DNA of 64,000 nucleotides from JACRLW01 sp046349595 (GTDB lineage Bacteria > Planctomycetota > UBA1135 > UBA2386), in the NCBI GenBank assembly GCA_046349595.1, contig JAXMCA010000002.1, positions 1,178,001 through 1,242,000 of the forward strand, written 5' to 3'. Under the pieces are notes generated by a model. The model was not told the DNA's origin, made no database searches, and saw only the letters and a list, made by a program, of their open reading frames with translations. Below are positions 53,925 through 62,100 of this stretch, one piece after another; positions within the stretch are counted from its first letter, which is position 1; each line of letters opens with the position of its first letter. The translations under genes were made by a program, and so were the position numbers.

Positions 53925-53954
53925 GGCGGGCCGGGCGGGCTGGATTGCTCGAGG

Positions 53955-54827
53955 TCACCCGCTCGACTTGATCTGCCCATAGATCCGCTCGAACTGCTCA
54001 CGACTCGTGCACTCGATGACGATCTTCGAGCGCTTCCTTCCGTAGCGAACGGTCACCTCGGCCCCCAACGAGGCTGCTAGGGTCTCTTCGATCTCCTTCA
54101 GCCAAAGTGGGCGTCCCTTGGCTGAGCTCGTGCCCGGCTGCTGTTCCGCCGCACGCGGCACTCCGTCCTTCATCTCTTGGACCAGGGTCTCCACCTGGCG
54201 CACGCTCAGGCGATCCCGGATCGCCTTGTCGGCGAGAAGCACTCGTGCCTCGACATCCGTCACTCCCAGGATTGCACGGGCCTGACCCATGCTCAGCGTT
54301 CCACGTGAAACATGCGCTTGCACGGCCTCGGGCAGTTCCAAGAGCCGGACCATGTTCGCAACCGAGCTCCGATCCAGTCCGACCCGGCGGGCGACCTCTT
54401 CCTGCGTGCTCTTGGTCAGGTCCTGGATCTTGCGGAATGCGAGCGCCTTCTCGATGGGGTTGAGATCCTCGCGATGCAGGTTCTCGACCAGGCCGAAGAT
54501 GGCCGCTTGGTCATCGCTCACGCTGCGAATGAGGGCCGGGACCCGTTCGAGTCCTGCGATCTTGGCCGCCCGCCAGCGCCGTTCCCCGGCGATGATCTGG
54601 TAGCGATCGCCTGCGGCGCGAACCAGGATCGGTTGAAGCAGGCCGGCGGAGCGAATCGACGCGGCGAGTTCCTCGATCTCAGCCGGCGCAAACTCGCGAC
54701 GGGGCTGGAAGGGGTTGGGACTGAGACGCGAGATTTCCAGTTCGGCAACTGTGTCGGCTGCAGTGCCGCTGTCCGCGTTTCCGGAGAGGAAGTAGTCCAG
54801 ACCTCGACCCAGCTTGCGCTCAACCAT
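53955..54827 (-). CDS. parB: Chromosome partitioning protein ParB
   Basis: This 290-residue ParB binds parS and spreads along DNA as a CTP-gated clamp, helping origin segregation and SMC loading. Marks are the N-terminal LSPNPFQPRREF, the CTP-binding GERRWRA at residues 81-87, ENLHREDLNPIEKA near 115, the helix-turn-helix STQEEVARRVGLDRSSVANM at about 140-160, and a C-terminal dimer domain. It overlaps parA by eight bases and carries a parS-like site inside its own reading frame. The stop lies 30 bp after the bidirectional terminator arm. Confidence 0.96.
   Translation of the reverse strand: MVERKLGRGLDYFLSGNADSGTAADTVAELEISRLSPNPFQPRREFAPAEIEELAASIRSAGLLQPILVRAAGDRYQIIAGERRWRAAKIAGLERVPALIRSVSDDQAAIFGLVENLHREDLNPIEKALAFRKIQDLTKSTQEEVARRVGLDRSSVANMVRLLELPEAVQAHVSRGTLSMGQARAILGVTDVEARVLLADKAIRDRLSVRQVETLVQEMKDGVPRAAEQQPGTSSAKGRPLWLKEIEETLAASLGAEVTVRYGRKRSKIVIECTSREQFERIYGQIKSSG
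54297..54312 (-). promoter_or_regulatory. parS-like site inside parB
   Basis: The plus-strand sequence CGTTCCACGTGAAACA matches the known parS consensus TGTTNCACGTGAAACA except for the first base. It falls in the codons for residues about 172-177 (VSRGT) of ParB. A parS inside parB is known from other bacteria, for example spo0J of Bacillus subtilis, so this is likely a real ParB-binding site that marks the region near the origin. Confidence 0.88.
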
Positions 54828-55551
54828 GAAGTACCTCGCGTACCAGCTCGCCGTAGGCGAGCGAACCTTTTGCTCCGAGACGATATCGAAAGAGAGTCTG
54901 ACCGTGGCTTGCTGCCTCGACGAAGGTCAGATCCCGGAAGATCAAGGACCGCATGAGGTGGCTTCCCAGGTTCCGTTGCAAGTTGGACAGGACCTCCTCG
55001 GTGATCGGCTCCCGGAGGTCCACCATGGTGGGAACGACACCCAAGAGTTCAGCCCTGGCCGGGAACTGCTTCCGTGCCGCGCGCAGGGTTTGGATCATCT
55101 GACTCAGCCCATGCATCGCGAAGAACTCGGACTGCACGGGCAGCAAGACCTGCTCGCAGATCTCGAGGCCGGCCCAACCCCAGGCATCCATGCGGGGAGG
55201 GCAATCGACGACCAGCCAGTCCACCCCCGCCTCCCCGAGCGCCGAACTGAGCGCGGTCAACTTGCGGGTGTCTGGTACGGTATTGCGGTCAATGTTGCGT
55301 CGCGCCCCAGGAGACGGAAGCAGCCAAAGGCCGTCGGAGAGCGCCTGGAGCACCGAGAAAGGGCTGTCCGGGTCCTGCACGTTGGACGCGTCGTCCTGCA
55401 TCCCTTCGAGTCCGACGGTCGCGTTCCCCTGGGGATCGAGATCGATGAGGACGACGGTCGCGCCCGTGAGCGCCAGCCCATGGGCGAGATGTACGGCGGT
55501 CGTGGTCTTTCCCACGCCACCCTTCTGATTTGCCAGAGCGATCGAACGCAC
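54820..55551 (-). CDS. parA: Chromosome partitioning ATPase ParA (Soj type)
   Basis: This 243-residue ATPase has the deviant Walker A KGGVGKTTT at residues 10-18, the A' motif VVDCPPRMDAW near 114 and a Walker B-like VVLIDLDPQGN near 33. There is no long N-terminal DNA-binding domain, which places it with chromosomal Soj-type rather than plasmid SopA-type ParA. It starts at a GTG and overlaps parB. With parB and the parS site it forms a complete parABS set, which suggests the replication origin is not far. Confidence 0.95.
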   Translation of the reverse strand: MRSIALANQKGGVGKTTTAVHLAHGLALTGATVVLIDLDPQGNATVGLEGMQDDASNVQDPDSPFSVLQALSDGLWLLPSPGARRNIDRNTVPDTRKLTALSSALGEAGVDWLVVDCPPRMDAWGWAGLEICEQVLLPVQSEFFAMHGLSQMIQTLRAARKQFPARAELLGVVPTMVDLREPITEEVLSNLQRNLGSHLMRSLIFRDLTFVEAASHGQTLFRYRLGAKGSLAYGELVREVLHG

Positions 55552-55670
55552 GCTCGTCTGCCCTCCGCGCTACGCACCGCCATCATGCCGCTCTCGGACA
55601 CTCGATCGCAACCGTGACCTTGGCGAAACGAGACGCTACACAGAATGACCGACGCCGAGCGTGGGCCTCC

Positions 55671-56369
55671 GTGACGACATTTCGCCGAGCTCTCCGAACC
55701 GAACTCATCGAGTGCTGGCGGGGCTACTTGCGGGTCGTTGCGCCGGGGATGTTGCTGGTCGGGTTGGTCGTTCTGGGCCAGGAGCCACCGACCTTCCGCT
55801 CGCCGCGAATCAACTTCGCCTGGGGAAGCCTCAGGCCCCTGTGCATTCTCGCCTGCGCATCGATGCCCCTGCTGCGAGCCATGACGACCCCGGCATCCCG
55901 GCCGGCGTGGGAGCGTCGATATACGGATCACCGTATACAACGGCTTGCGGGGGAGACTCTCGGTGGCGCCGTGGCCATCTTCCTCCTTGGCTTAGCGATT
56001 GCGGCGGCTTGGTTTACGTTGGATCGCATTTACACGGGTGTTTCGCGCGTCGACCCCGCCCTGCTCTGTGCAGAGAGCAGCATGCTGCTCGCTCTTCCCC
56101 TCTCGACCATGTCCGGACTCCTGCATCTCGTGCCGGCTGCGGGCTATCGCATCATCACCTGGGCTGTTCTGCTGCTGCTCGGTGTGGGCGCTCTGGGGAC
56201 CCCGATCGGCATCCCCCTGCAGGCCGTTCTCGCTCTTCGGCACAGCGCGGACGGGTTAGAACCGCGACTCCTCGCGGCCGTCGGACTCGTCGCCCTCGCA
56301 GGGGCGGCGTTGCGCGCCGCGCTCGCGCCCAAGCCCACACACGACCATGCGCATCGGCATTCTCGGTGA
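55671..56369 (+). CDS. Multi-pass membrane protein, function unknown
   Basis: This protein of about 232 residues has about six hydrophobic segments, such as LRVVAPGMLLVGLVVLG, GGAVAIFLLGLAIAAAWF, ITWAVLLLLGVGALG and LLAAVGLVALAGAALRAAL, and ends in a His-rich tail (HDHAHRHSR). The family is unknown; it could be an ABC-2-type or exporter-like subunit. Two in-frame GTG codons, 55614 and 55671, are possible starts; I prefer 55671. It overlaps the next gene by 23 bp, so the two are probably coupled. Confidence 0.72.
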   Translation: MTTFRRALRTELIECWRGYLRVVAPGMLLVGLVVLGQEPPTFRSPRINFAWGSLRPLCILACASMPLLRAMTTPASRPAWERRYTDHRIQRLAGETLGGAVAIFLLGLAIAAAWFTLDRIYTGVSRVDPALLCAESSMLLALPLSTMSGLLHLVPAAGYRIITWAVLLLLGVGALGTPIGIPLQAVLALRHSADGLEPRLLAAVGLVALAGAALRAALAPKPTHDHAHRHSR

Positions 56370-57090
56370 CGTGCACAGCAATCTCGAGGCGCTCACAGTG
56401 GTCATCGACCGCTTGCGAACGACCGGCGTGGAGCACTGGGTGCAGGTCGGAGACATCGTCGGCTACGGGGCCGACCCGGTTGCCTGCATCGAGATCCTCC
56501 GCGAGCTTCGTTGCACGGTCTGTCTCGGCAACCACGACGCAGCGGTCGTCGGCTTCATCCCCACTGAGTACTTCAATCACTTCGCCCGAAAGGCCATCGA
56601 GTGGACGCGCGATCAATTGCGACCCACTGATCTCGAGTATCTCCGCGGACTGCCTCTGAAGGTCGAGCACCCCCACTACACGGTGGTCCACGGATCGCTG
56701 CATCTGCCGGAGCAATTCGGCTACGTCTTCTCCCCCGTCGAAGCGGCGGACTCGATCGCCAAGCAGCGGACGAAGGTCGCGTTCGTCGGACACTCGCACA
56801 TCCCTGCGGTGTACTTGCACCACACCGGCGGAGCACCGCGGGACATCCAGTGCGTGTACGAGTCCGAATTCGAAGTGGACATCTCCAAGTTCGATCGGGC
56901 GCTCGTCAATGTTGGCAGTGTGGGGCAGCCTCGCGACGAGGACCCGCGCGCTGCGTACTGCGTGTACGACAGCGATACCCACCTCGTGCGCGTCTCCAGG
57001 GTCGACTACGACATCGCCACCACGCAACAGAAGATCCGGCAGGCGGGGTTGCCCGCCGTGCTCGCGGATCGTCTCTCCCTAGGTGTCTGA
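56347..57090 (+). CDS. Calcineurin-like metallophosphoesterase
   Basis: This 247-residue protein has all main metal motifs: GDVHSN at residue 7, GDIVGYG near 35, GNHDA near 60, VVHGS near 113 and GHSHIP near 147. It is close to the YfcE/MJ0936-type phosphodiesterases. The substrate is unknown and may be a nucleotide or a phospholipid. It begins within the end of the membrane-protein gene. The stop is six bases from the end of hemW, which lies on the other strand. Confidence 0.93.
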   Translation: MRIGILGDVHSNLEALTVVIDRLRTTGVEHWVQVGDIVGYGADPVACIEILRELRCTVCLGNHDAAVVGFIPTEYFNHFARKAIEWTRDQLRPTDLEYLRGLPLKVEHPHYTVVHGSLHLPEQFGYVFSPVEAADSIAKQRTKVAFVGHSHIPAVYLHHTGGAPRDIQCVYESEFEVDISKFDRALVNVGSVGQPRDEDPRAAYCVYDSDTHLVRVSRVDYDIATTQQKIRQAGLPAVLADRLSLGV

Positions 57091-57096
57091 CCGCGC

Positions 57097-58281
57097 TCAC
57101 ACGACGAGGAATCGCGAAGCGATTGCGTCGGCGACCAACAGGCCCTTGCTCGTCAATCGTACGATGTCGCCGGTGTGCTCCAGGAGTCCGCACTCGACCA
57201 ACCAACCGATTTCCTCGCTCACGCGTGAGAGCACGGGGTACGCGAGTCGGGTCTCGACAGCGGCCAGGTCCACTCCCTCGCTTCTCCGCAGACCCAGCCA
57301 GAGTGCTTCACCGACGCGTCGACGTGGATCGAGGGTCTCGGCTTCCCCGGTGGGGATGAGACCTCTGGCGACGGATCCCACCCAGGTATCGATCGGTTTG
57401 AGGTTCGTCCCTCGCCAACCAGCCAGGTGCGAAGCTGCTCCCGGCCCGACGCCGAGGTAGTCGCCCTGGAGCCAGTAGTGGTCGTTGTGGAGACTCGGGC
57501 CTCCCCTGCCTGCGAAGTTGCTGATCTCGTATGCGACGAATCCTCGATTGGTCAGGATCTCGCGCGTTCGCAGGAACATCTCGCGATCGACGTCCTCGGG
57601 GACCGGCTGCACCTGTCCTCGCGCGAGTTCACGGCCGAGACGGGTGCCGGTCTCGTACGTCAACGAATAGCAGGAGAGATGGTCGGGCTCGAGACGAAGT
57701 GCAGCTTGCAGATCGTCCTCCCACTCGGAGAGTGTTTGCCCCGGAAGTGCGAAGATGAGATCGAGACTGACGTTCGTGAAGTCCGCCGAACGCAGCGCTT
57801 CGACCGCCCGCGCGATACCTGATGCATCGTGCGCGCGATCGAGGAAGCGAAGCCGCTCTGCGTTGAATGTCTGAGCGCCCACGCTGGCGCGTCGCACGCC
57901 GGCGCCAAACGCGATCCTGGCCTTCTCCGGAGTGAGGCTCTCCGGATTGCATTCGACCGTCACCTCACGACAACGGTCGAGATCCACGTGACGTCTGAGG
58001 ATCTCCCAAAGCCTGGTGAAGCGCGTGCTGTCGAGGTAGGTCGGCGTTCCGCCGCCGACGAACACCGTGTGAACCGAGCGAGGCACTCCGACGAGCGAGA
58101 GTTCACGATCGAGGGCATCGAGGAAGCGGTCGTGTTCGTCCGCGTCGGCGACCGCAAAGCTGTTGAAGTCGCAGTAGCCGCACTTGACGACGCAGAACGG
58201 CACGTGCACGTACAGTGAAATGGTCAACGCCGTAGCATCATGCCGCTCGACGACCGCGGCGTCGGCCTCCGTGGCGGTCAA
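57097..58281 (-). CDS. hemW: HemW, radical SAM haem chaperone
   Basis: This protein of about 394 residues has the HemW-type CxxxCxxC set, Cys30, Cys34 and Cys37 in CVVKCGYCDF, the GGGTPT loop near residue 70, the HNDHYW motif near 270 and a C-terminal winged helix. It hands haem to respiratory enzymes and should not be confused with the oxygen-independent coproporphyrinogen oxidase HemN, from which it differs by lacking the N-terminal extension. The start is a TTG that overlaps the stop of the sigma gene (TTGA); a second TTG at 58227 is possible. The coupling with a sigma factor gene is unusual. Confidence 0.92.
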   Translation of the reverse strand: MTATEADAAVVERHDATALTISLYVHVPFCVVKCGYCDFNSFAVADADEHDRFLDALDRELSLVGVPRSVHTVFVGGGTPTYLDSTRFTRLWEILRRHVDLDRCREVTVECNPESLTPEKARIAFGAGVRRASVGAQTFNAERLRFLDRAHDASGIARAVEALRSADFTNVSLDLIFALPGQTLSEWEDDLQAALRLEPDHLSCYSLTYETGTRLGRELARGQVQPVPEDVDREMFLRTREILTNRGFVAYEISNFAGRGGPSLHNDHYWLQGDYLGVGPGAASHLAGWRGTNLKPIDTWVGSVARGLIPTGEAETLDPRRRVGEALWLGLRRSEGVDLAAVETRLAYPVLSRVSEEIGWLVECGLLEHTGDIVRLTSKGLLVADAIASRFLVV

Positions 58282-59132
58282 CCCACGATGCGTTGGCGCG
58301 ACTGCGGGCCGTTGCCTTCGTGGCCGAACTCCCGGGACATTCGCTGCCACAGCTTCCGCAGCGCCTCCTGTTCCATCTGACGGACCCGCTCCCGAGTCAG
58401 TCCGATCTGCTCGCCGATCGCCTTGAGCGTCATCGGCGACCCGTTGTCGAGTCCGTAGCGCATCCGCACGATGCGGCGCTCCCGCTCCTCGAGGGTCGAG
58501 ACCAGCTCTCGGAGACGCTTCAGCTCCAGGTTGTTGAAGAGCTCCTCCTCGGGTGGCAAGGCGCGCGGGTCCTCGAGCGATTCGGTGAAGACCGAGGACG
58601 AGTCTTCATTCATCGAGAAGGTCGGTTGGGAATTGGCGAGCACCGTGTCCCGAACGACGTCCCAGTTGTTCTCCGGCAGTCCGAGTTCCTCGGCGATCTC
58701 CGCGGTCGTCGGCTGCCGCCCGAGCCGGTAGGTCAACTCGAGCGAGGTCGCCTTCCACCGGGACACGATCTCGGACATGTAGGACGGCACCCGCACGGTC
58801 TTGACGGTGTTCACGAGCGCTCGGCGGATCCCCTGCTTGATCCACCATGTGGCGTAGGTCGAGAAGCGGCAACCGGCCGCGGGGTCGAACTTCTCCACCG
58901 CCTTCATCAGGCCGATGTTGCCCTCTTCGATCAGGTCCATGAAGGACAGCCCACGGTTGACGTAGAGCTTTGCGATCGACACGACCAGGCGGAGGTTGGC
59001 CCGGATCATGTGCTCCCGTGCGGCCATGTCGCCTCGTTGCACGCGCTTAGCCAACTCGATCTCCTTCTCGGGAGTCAAAAGGGCCACCTCGTTGATCTCG
59101 GCGAGGTAGGTGTCCAATCCGTGGTCGCGCAT
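58278..59132 (-). CDS. RpoD/RpoS-type sigma-70 factor
   Basis: This 284-residue sigma factor lacks the long N-terminal part of RpoD and begins near region 1.2 (LDTYLAEINEVALLTPEKEI). Region 2 (about 35-110, with FMDLIEEGNIGLMKAVEKFD and RFSTYATWWIKQ), region 3 and region 4 (TLKAIGEQIGLTRERVRQME) are complete. It is a group 2-like or short primary sigma. A strong ribosome site (AAGAAGGAGAG, 59143-59153) sits eight bases before the ATG at 59130-59132. A longer open frame exists but it has no such site. The downstream hemW is coupled. Confidence 0.94.
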   Translation of the reverse strand: MRDHGLDTYLAEINEVALLTPEKEIELAKRVQRGDMAAREHMIRANLRLVVSIAKLYVNRGLSFMDLIEEGNIGLMKAVEKFDPAAGCRFSTYATWWIKQGIRRALVNTVKTVRVPSYMSEIVSRWKATSLELTYRLGRQPTTAEIAEELGLPENNWDVVRDTVLANSQPTFSMNEDSSSVFTESLEDPRALPPEEELFNNLELKRLRELVSTLEERERRIVRMRYGLDNGSPMTLKAIGEQIGLTRERVRQMEQEALRKLWQRMSREFGHEGNGPQSRQRIVG

Positions 59133-59142
59133 CGAGCGAATG

Positions 59143-59153
59143 CTCTCCTTCTT
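59143..59153 (-). promoter_or_regulatory. Ribosome-binding site that fixes the sigma factor start
   Basis: The minus-strand sequence AAGAAGGAGAG ends about ten bases before the ATG at 59132. It is the best Shine-Dalgarno match near this gene and rules out the longer upstream frame. Confidence 0.75.
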
Positions 59154-59278
59154 GTGGAGGAATCGAACGCCAGCCCTCGTCGACTTGACGCATTGTCGGA
59201 GATCCCCACGTGAAGGGACGGACCGGCACTTCCTTGCGCGTCCACCGGTGGCCCGCTCCTTGGCGTTCCGAGAAAGCG

Positions 59279-59316
59279 CGAAGGCGACCCCTCGACAGTT
59301 CGAGGAATCGCCTTCG
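59279..59316 (-). terminator. Hairpin after the DUF5989 gene
   Basis: CGAAGGCGA at 59279-59287 pairs with TCGCCTTCG at 59308-59316; inside it CCTCG pairs with CGAGG (59290-59305). It lies 52 bp downstream of the DUF5989 stop on the minus strand and is followed by a short T-rich stretch (CGCTTTCTC). This is a good end for the carbamoyltransferase operon. Confidence 0.7.
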
Positions 59317-59367
59317 GATCGGTCCGAGTCGAGCCGGCAGCGCCCGGAGAGGGGCGCGTTGGAACGC

Positions 59368-59565
59368 TCAGAACAGCGTGTAGATGAACGGCGCCGCTCC
59401 AGTCGCACCGAGCAGCAGGAGCACTCCGAGAAGGACGAACACCACGAGGAAGGGGATCAACCACCACTTCGCGTTGTCCTTCATGAAGCTGAAGAACTCG
59501 CCGACCACGCCTTGCTGCGTGCCGGTCGCCAGATCGTCGAATGATTCTTTCTCGTTGCCGCTCAT
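59368..59565 (-). CDS. DUF5989 single-pass membrane protein
   Basis: This 65-residue protein has a charged N-terminus, an FMKDNAKWWLIPFLVVFVLL core that enters the membrane, and the family ending APFIYTLF. DUF5989 proteins are found beside SxtJ and NodU/CmcH carbamoyltransferases, exactly as here. The role is unknown; a small subunit of a membrane-bound carbamoylation or export complex is likely. It ends the operon. Confidence 0.9.
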   Translation of the reverse strand: MSGNEKESFDDLATGTQQGVVGEFFSFMKDNAKWWLIPFLVVFVLLGVLLLLGATGAAPFIYTLF

Positions 59566-59591
59566 CGGGGGTCGTCCAGTTCGAGTTGAGA

Positions 59592-60005
59592 TCAGTATAG
59601 CCGAAGGTAGCTCGCTTTGGGTTTCGACGTGGGGCGCACGTGCCAGTAGCTGGTCACGGCCGGATCCGGTCTCTTGGCGAGCGGGTCACGTCCCATCAAT
59701 CGGAACAGGAGCCCCACGGGTGTGAACAGTCCGTAGTAGATCAGGCCCATCAGGACGATGGAGATCACGAAACCGATCGGCGTCGCGACCACCATCAGTC
59801 CGACGAACAGGGGCTTCAGCAGTCCGGGGTTCACGCGGGAGGCGGCGAAACACAACACGCCGAGCCCGATGAGCGCGTAGAGCACCCAGCCCGGAGCGCC
59901 CCACTTGGCGGTGGCGATCCATCCGATGGCAGGAAAGCCCAGGAGCGCGATCGCTCCGAACTGCGAGAGCTGGTGACGCGGTGGGTCGAGGTTCAGCTTG
60001 ATCAT
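59592..60005 (-). CDS. SxtJ-family membrane protein
   Basis: This 137-residue protein has about three to four membrane helices (FGAIALLGFPAIGWIA, GWVLYALIGLGVLCFA, FVGLMVVATPIGFVISIVLM) and a basic C-terminus with MGRDPLAKRPDP, a hallmark of SxtJ-like proteins. The name comes from the saxitoxin cluster, but the family is widespread in non-toxic bacteria. It lies between the carbamoyltransferase (20 bp) and DUF5989 (26 bp). Confidence 0.9.
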   Translation of the reverse strand: MIKLNLDPPRHQLSQFGAIALLGFPAIGWIATAKWGAPGWVLYALIGLGVLCFAASRVNPGLLKPLFVGLMVVATPIGFVISIVLMGLIYYGLFTPVGLLFRLMGRDPLAKRPDPAVTSYWHVRPTSKPKASYLRLY

Positions 60006-60025
60006 CGCGAGGTTCTCAGTGCTGC

Positions 60026-61861
60026 TCAGTCCAGAGCGAAGGCCGACAGGTACTTGTCACGATCGACCTTGGTCAGTTCGGCGGGCTGCTCGCTGCGCAG
60101 CAGGACGAAGTTCTCGAGAACGAGCACGTCCATTTCCGTGCCGAGGAAACAGCGAAGCGCATCGGCCGGGGTGCACACGATCGGTTCACCACGGACGTTG
60201 AAGCTGGTGTTGATCAGGATCGGCGTGTTCGTGCGGCGTTCGAACGCGCGCATCAGCTTCGCGAGTCTCGGATTCCGCTTGTCGTCGATCGTCTGCAGGC
60301 GCGCCGAGTAGTCGACGTGCGTGATCGCCGGGACATCCGAACGCAGCTGATTGAGCTTGTCGATTCCGAACTTACCAGGCTCGACCGGCTTGCGGCGTTC
60401 CTCGCGCACCGGCGCGACGACCAGCATGTACGGACTGTCCTGGTCGGGCTTGATGTCGAAGTACTTGCTGGCGTGGTCGCGCAGCACGATCGGCGCAAAC
60501 GGTCGGAACGACTCGCGGAACTTGATCTTCAAGTTCATCACGCTCTGCATCTTCGGCGAACGTGCGTCACCGATGATGCTGCGTGCGCCGAGTGCACGCG
60601 GACCGAACTCCATGTGACCCTGAAACCAGCCGATCACGTTCTCGCTCGCGATGAGTTCGGCGACCTTCTCGCAGAGCGCGTCCTCGGTCTGCAACTCGTG
60701 GTAGACCGCGCCGCGTTCCTTCAGCACGGCGAGGATCTCGTCGCGCGAATAGGCTGGCCCCAGCAAGCTCGCCTTCTGCGAATCGAGATCGCGAACCGGC
60801 GTGCGCGCTTTTCCGAGCAGGTGGTACCAGACCATGTAGGCGGCACCCAGCGCGCCACCTGCGTCACCCGCGGCGGGTTGCACCCAGATCTTCTCGAACG
60901 GACCCTCGCGGAGGATCTTGCCGTTCCCCACGCAGTTCAGCGCGACACCACCGGCGAGGCAGAGGTTCTTCTTGCCGGTCACCTTGTGTGCGAACCGCAC
61001 CGTCCTCAGCATCACCTCCTCGGTGACCTTCTGGATCGACGCAGCGACGTCCATGTAGAACTGGTCGAGCTTCGTCTCCGAACTGCGCGGCGGACGCCCG
61101 AAGAGCTGGTGGAACTTCGCGTTCGTCATCCGCAGGCCCTGAGCGTACTGGAAGTAGCTCATGTCCATGCGGTAGCTGCCGTCCTCGCGGAGGTCGATCA
61201 GCTGCATGACCTTGTCGACGTACTTGGGTTCACCGTACGGAGCGAGACCCATCAGCTTGTACTCACCCGAGTTCACCTTGAATCCGCAGTAGTAGGTGAA
61301 GGCCGAGTACAGGAGCCCGAGGGAGTGCGGGAATCGGATCTCGTGGGTGAGGCGGAGCTGATTGCCTTCGCCGACGCCGATACTGGTGGTGGCCCACTCA
61401 CCGACACCATCCATCGTGACCACGGCCGCTTCGTCGAAGGGCGACGGGTAGTAGGCGCTCGCCGCGTGGCTCTCGTGGTGCTCGGGAAACACGAATGGGC
61501 GCTTCGGTTTGCCGCCGAGTTCGCGGCGCAGGATGCGCGGGATGTGGAGCTTGTCGCCGAGCCAGGTCGGCAGGAACTTCATGAACGAGCTGAAACCCGA
61601 CGGCGCGTAGGAGAGGTAGGTCTCCATCAGGCGGTCGAACTTCAGCAGGGGCTTGTCATAGAACGCGACGTAGTCGACGTCCTGGATCCGGATCCCGGCC
61701 CGCTGGAGGCAGTGCTGGACCGCGTTGGAGGGGAAGCCCGCATCGTGCTTCTTGCGCGTGAAGCGCTCCTCCTGGGCCGCGGCGACGATCTCGCCGTCCT
61801 GCAAGAGCGCGGCGGCGGAGTCGTGGTAGAAAGCTGAGATTCCGAGGATGAACGTCGGCAT
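60026..61861 (-). CDS. NodU/CmcH-type carbamoyltransferase
   Basis: This 611-residue enzyme should transfer a carbamoyl group from carbamoyl phosphate through a carbamoyl-adenylate to a hydroxyl of a sugar or small molecule. The N-terminal kinase-like half has ILGISAFYHDSAAALLQDG at residue 5, EHHESHAASAYYPS near 125, the VTMDGVGEW segment and CLAGGVALNCVGNG near 315. The C-terminal YrdC-like half has FGPRALGARSIIGDARS near 435 and INTSFNVRGEPIVCTP near 560. The ATG is at 61859-61861; the frame continues upstream without support. It heads the SxtJ-DUF5989 operon. Confidence 0.95.
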   Translation of the reverse strand: MPTFILGISAFYHDSAAALLQDGEIVAAAQEERFTRKKHDAGFPSNAVQHCLQRAGIRIQDVDYVAFYDKPLLKFDRLMETYLSYAPSGFSSFMKFLPTWLGDKLHIPRILRRELGGKPKRPFVFPEHHESHAASAYYPSPFDEAAVVTMDGVGEWATTSIGVGEGNQLRLTHEIRFPHSLGLLYSAFTYYCGFKVNSGEYKLMGLAPYGEPKYVDKVMQLIDLREDGSYRMDMSYFQYAQGLRMTNAKFHQLFGRPPRSSETKLDQFYMDVAASIQKVTEEVMLRTVRFAHKVTGKKNLCLAGGVALNCVGNGKILREGPFEKIWVQPAAGDAGGALGAAYMVWYHLLGKARTPVRDLDSQKASLLGPAYSRDEILAVLKERGAVYHELQTEDALCEKVAELIASENVIGWFQGHMEFGPRALGARSIIGDARSPKMQSVMNLKIKFRESFRPFAPIVLRDHASKYFDIKPDQDSPYMLVVAPVREERRKPVEPGKFGIDKLNQLRSDVPAITHVDYSARLQTIDDKRNPRLAKLMRAFERRTNTPILINTSFNVRGEPIVCTPADALRCFLGTEMDVLVLENFVLLRSEQPAELTKVDRDKYLSAFALD

Positions 61862-61954
61862 GGTCGGCGTTTCCGTCGAGGCCCGAACGGTGAAGAACAC
61901 GAAGTTCGGCGCGCAGGGCCGAGAAGGATAGAGTTGGGTCGGACGCGCGGGACC

Positions 61955-61962
61955 GCAAAAAA
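61955..61962. other. A8 tract between divergent genes
   Basis: Eight A in a row at 61955-61962 stand out in GC-rich DNA, in the 239-bp space between the divergent carbamoyltransferase and SGNH genes. It may act as an UP-type element or bend DNA, but I cannot find a convincing -35/-10 pair next to it. Confidence 0.5.
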
Positions 61963-62100
61963 AAGTCCGGTCGCCCAACGCGACGGCTCGATATCCGTCA
62001 GACCGCTGGCACCGGATCGTGCAACTCCGAGTGCTCGATCGCAGCACACTCGAAGCCGAGTTGGTCCCGCCGCAACACCGAGTCCTCGCGCATCCGCCCC

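Noticed and set aside
59368..61861. The SxtJ/carbamoyltransferase genes as part of a toxin (saxitoxin-like) cluster
   Set aside because: No other sxt-type or natural-product gene is in the window, and the trio is common in non-toxic bacteria.
61955..61962. The A8 tract as part of a promoter
   Set aside because: No acceptable -35/-10 pair was found beside it on either strand.
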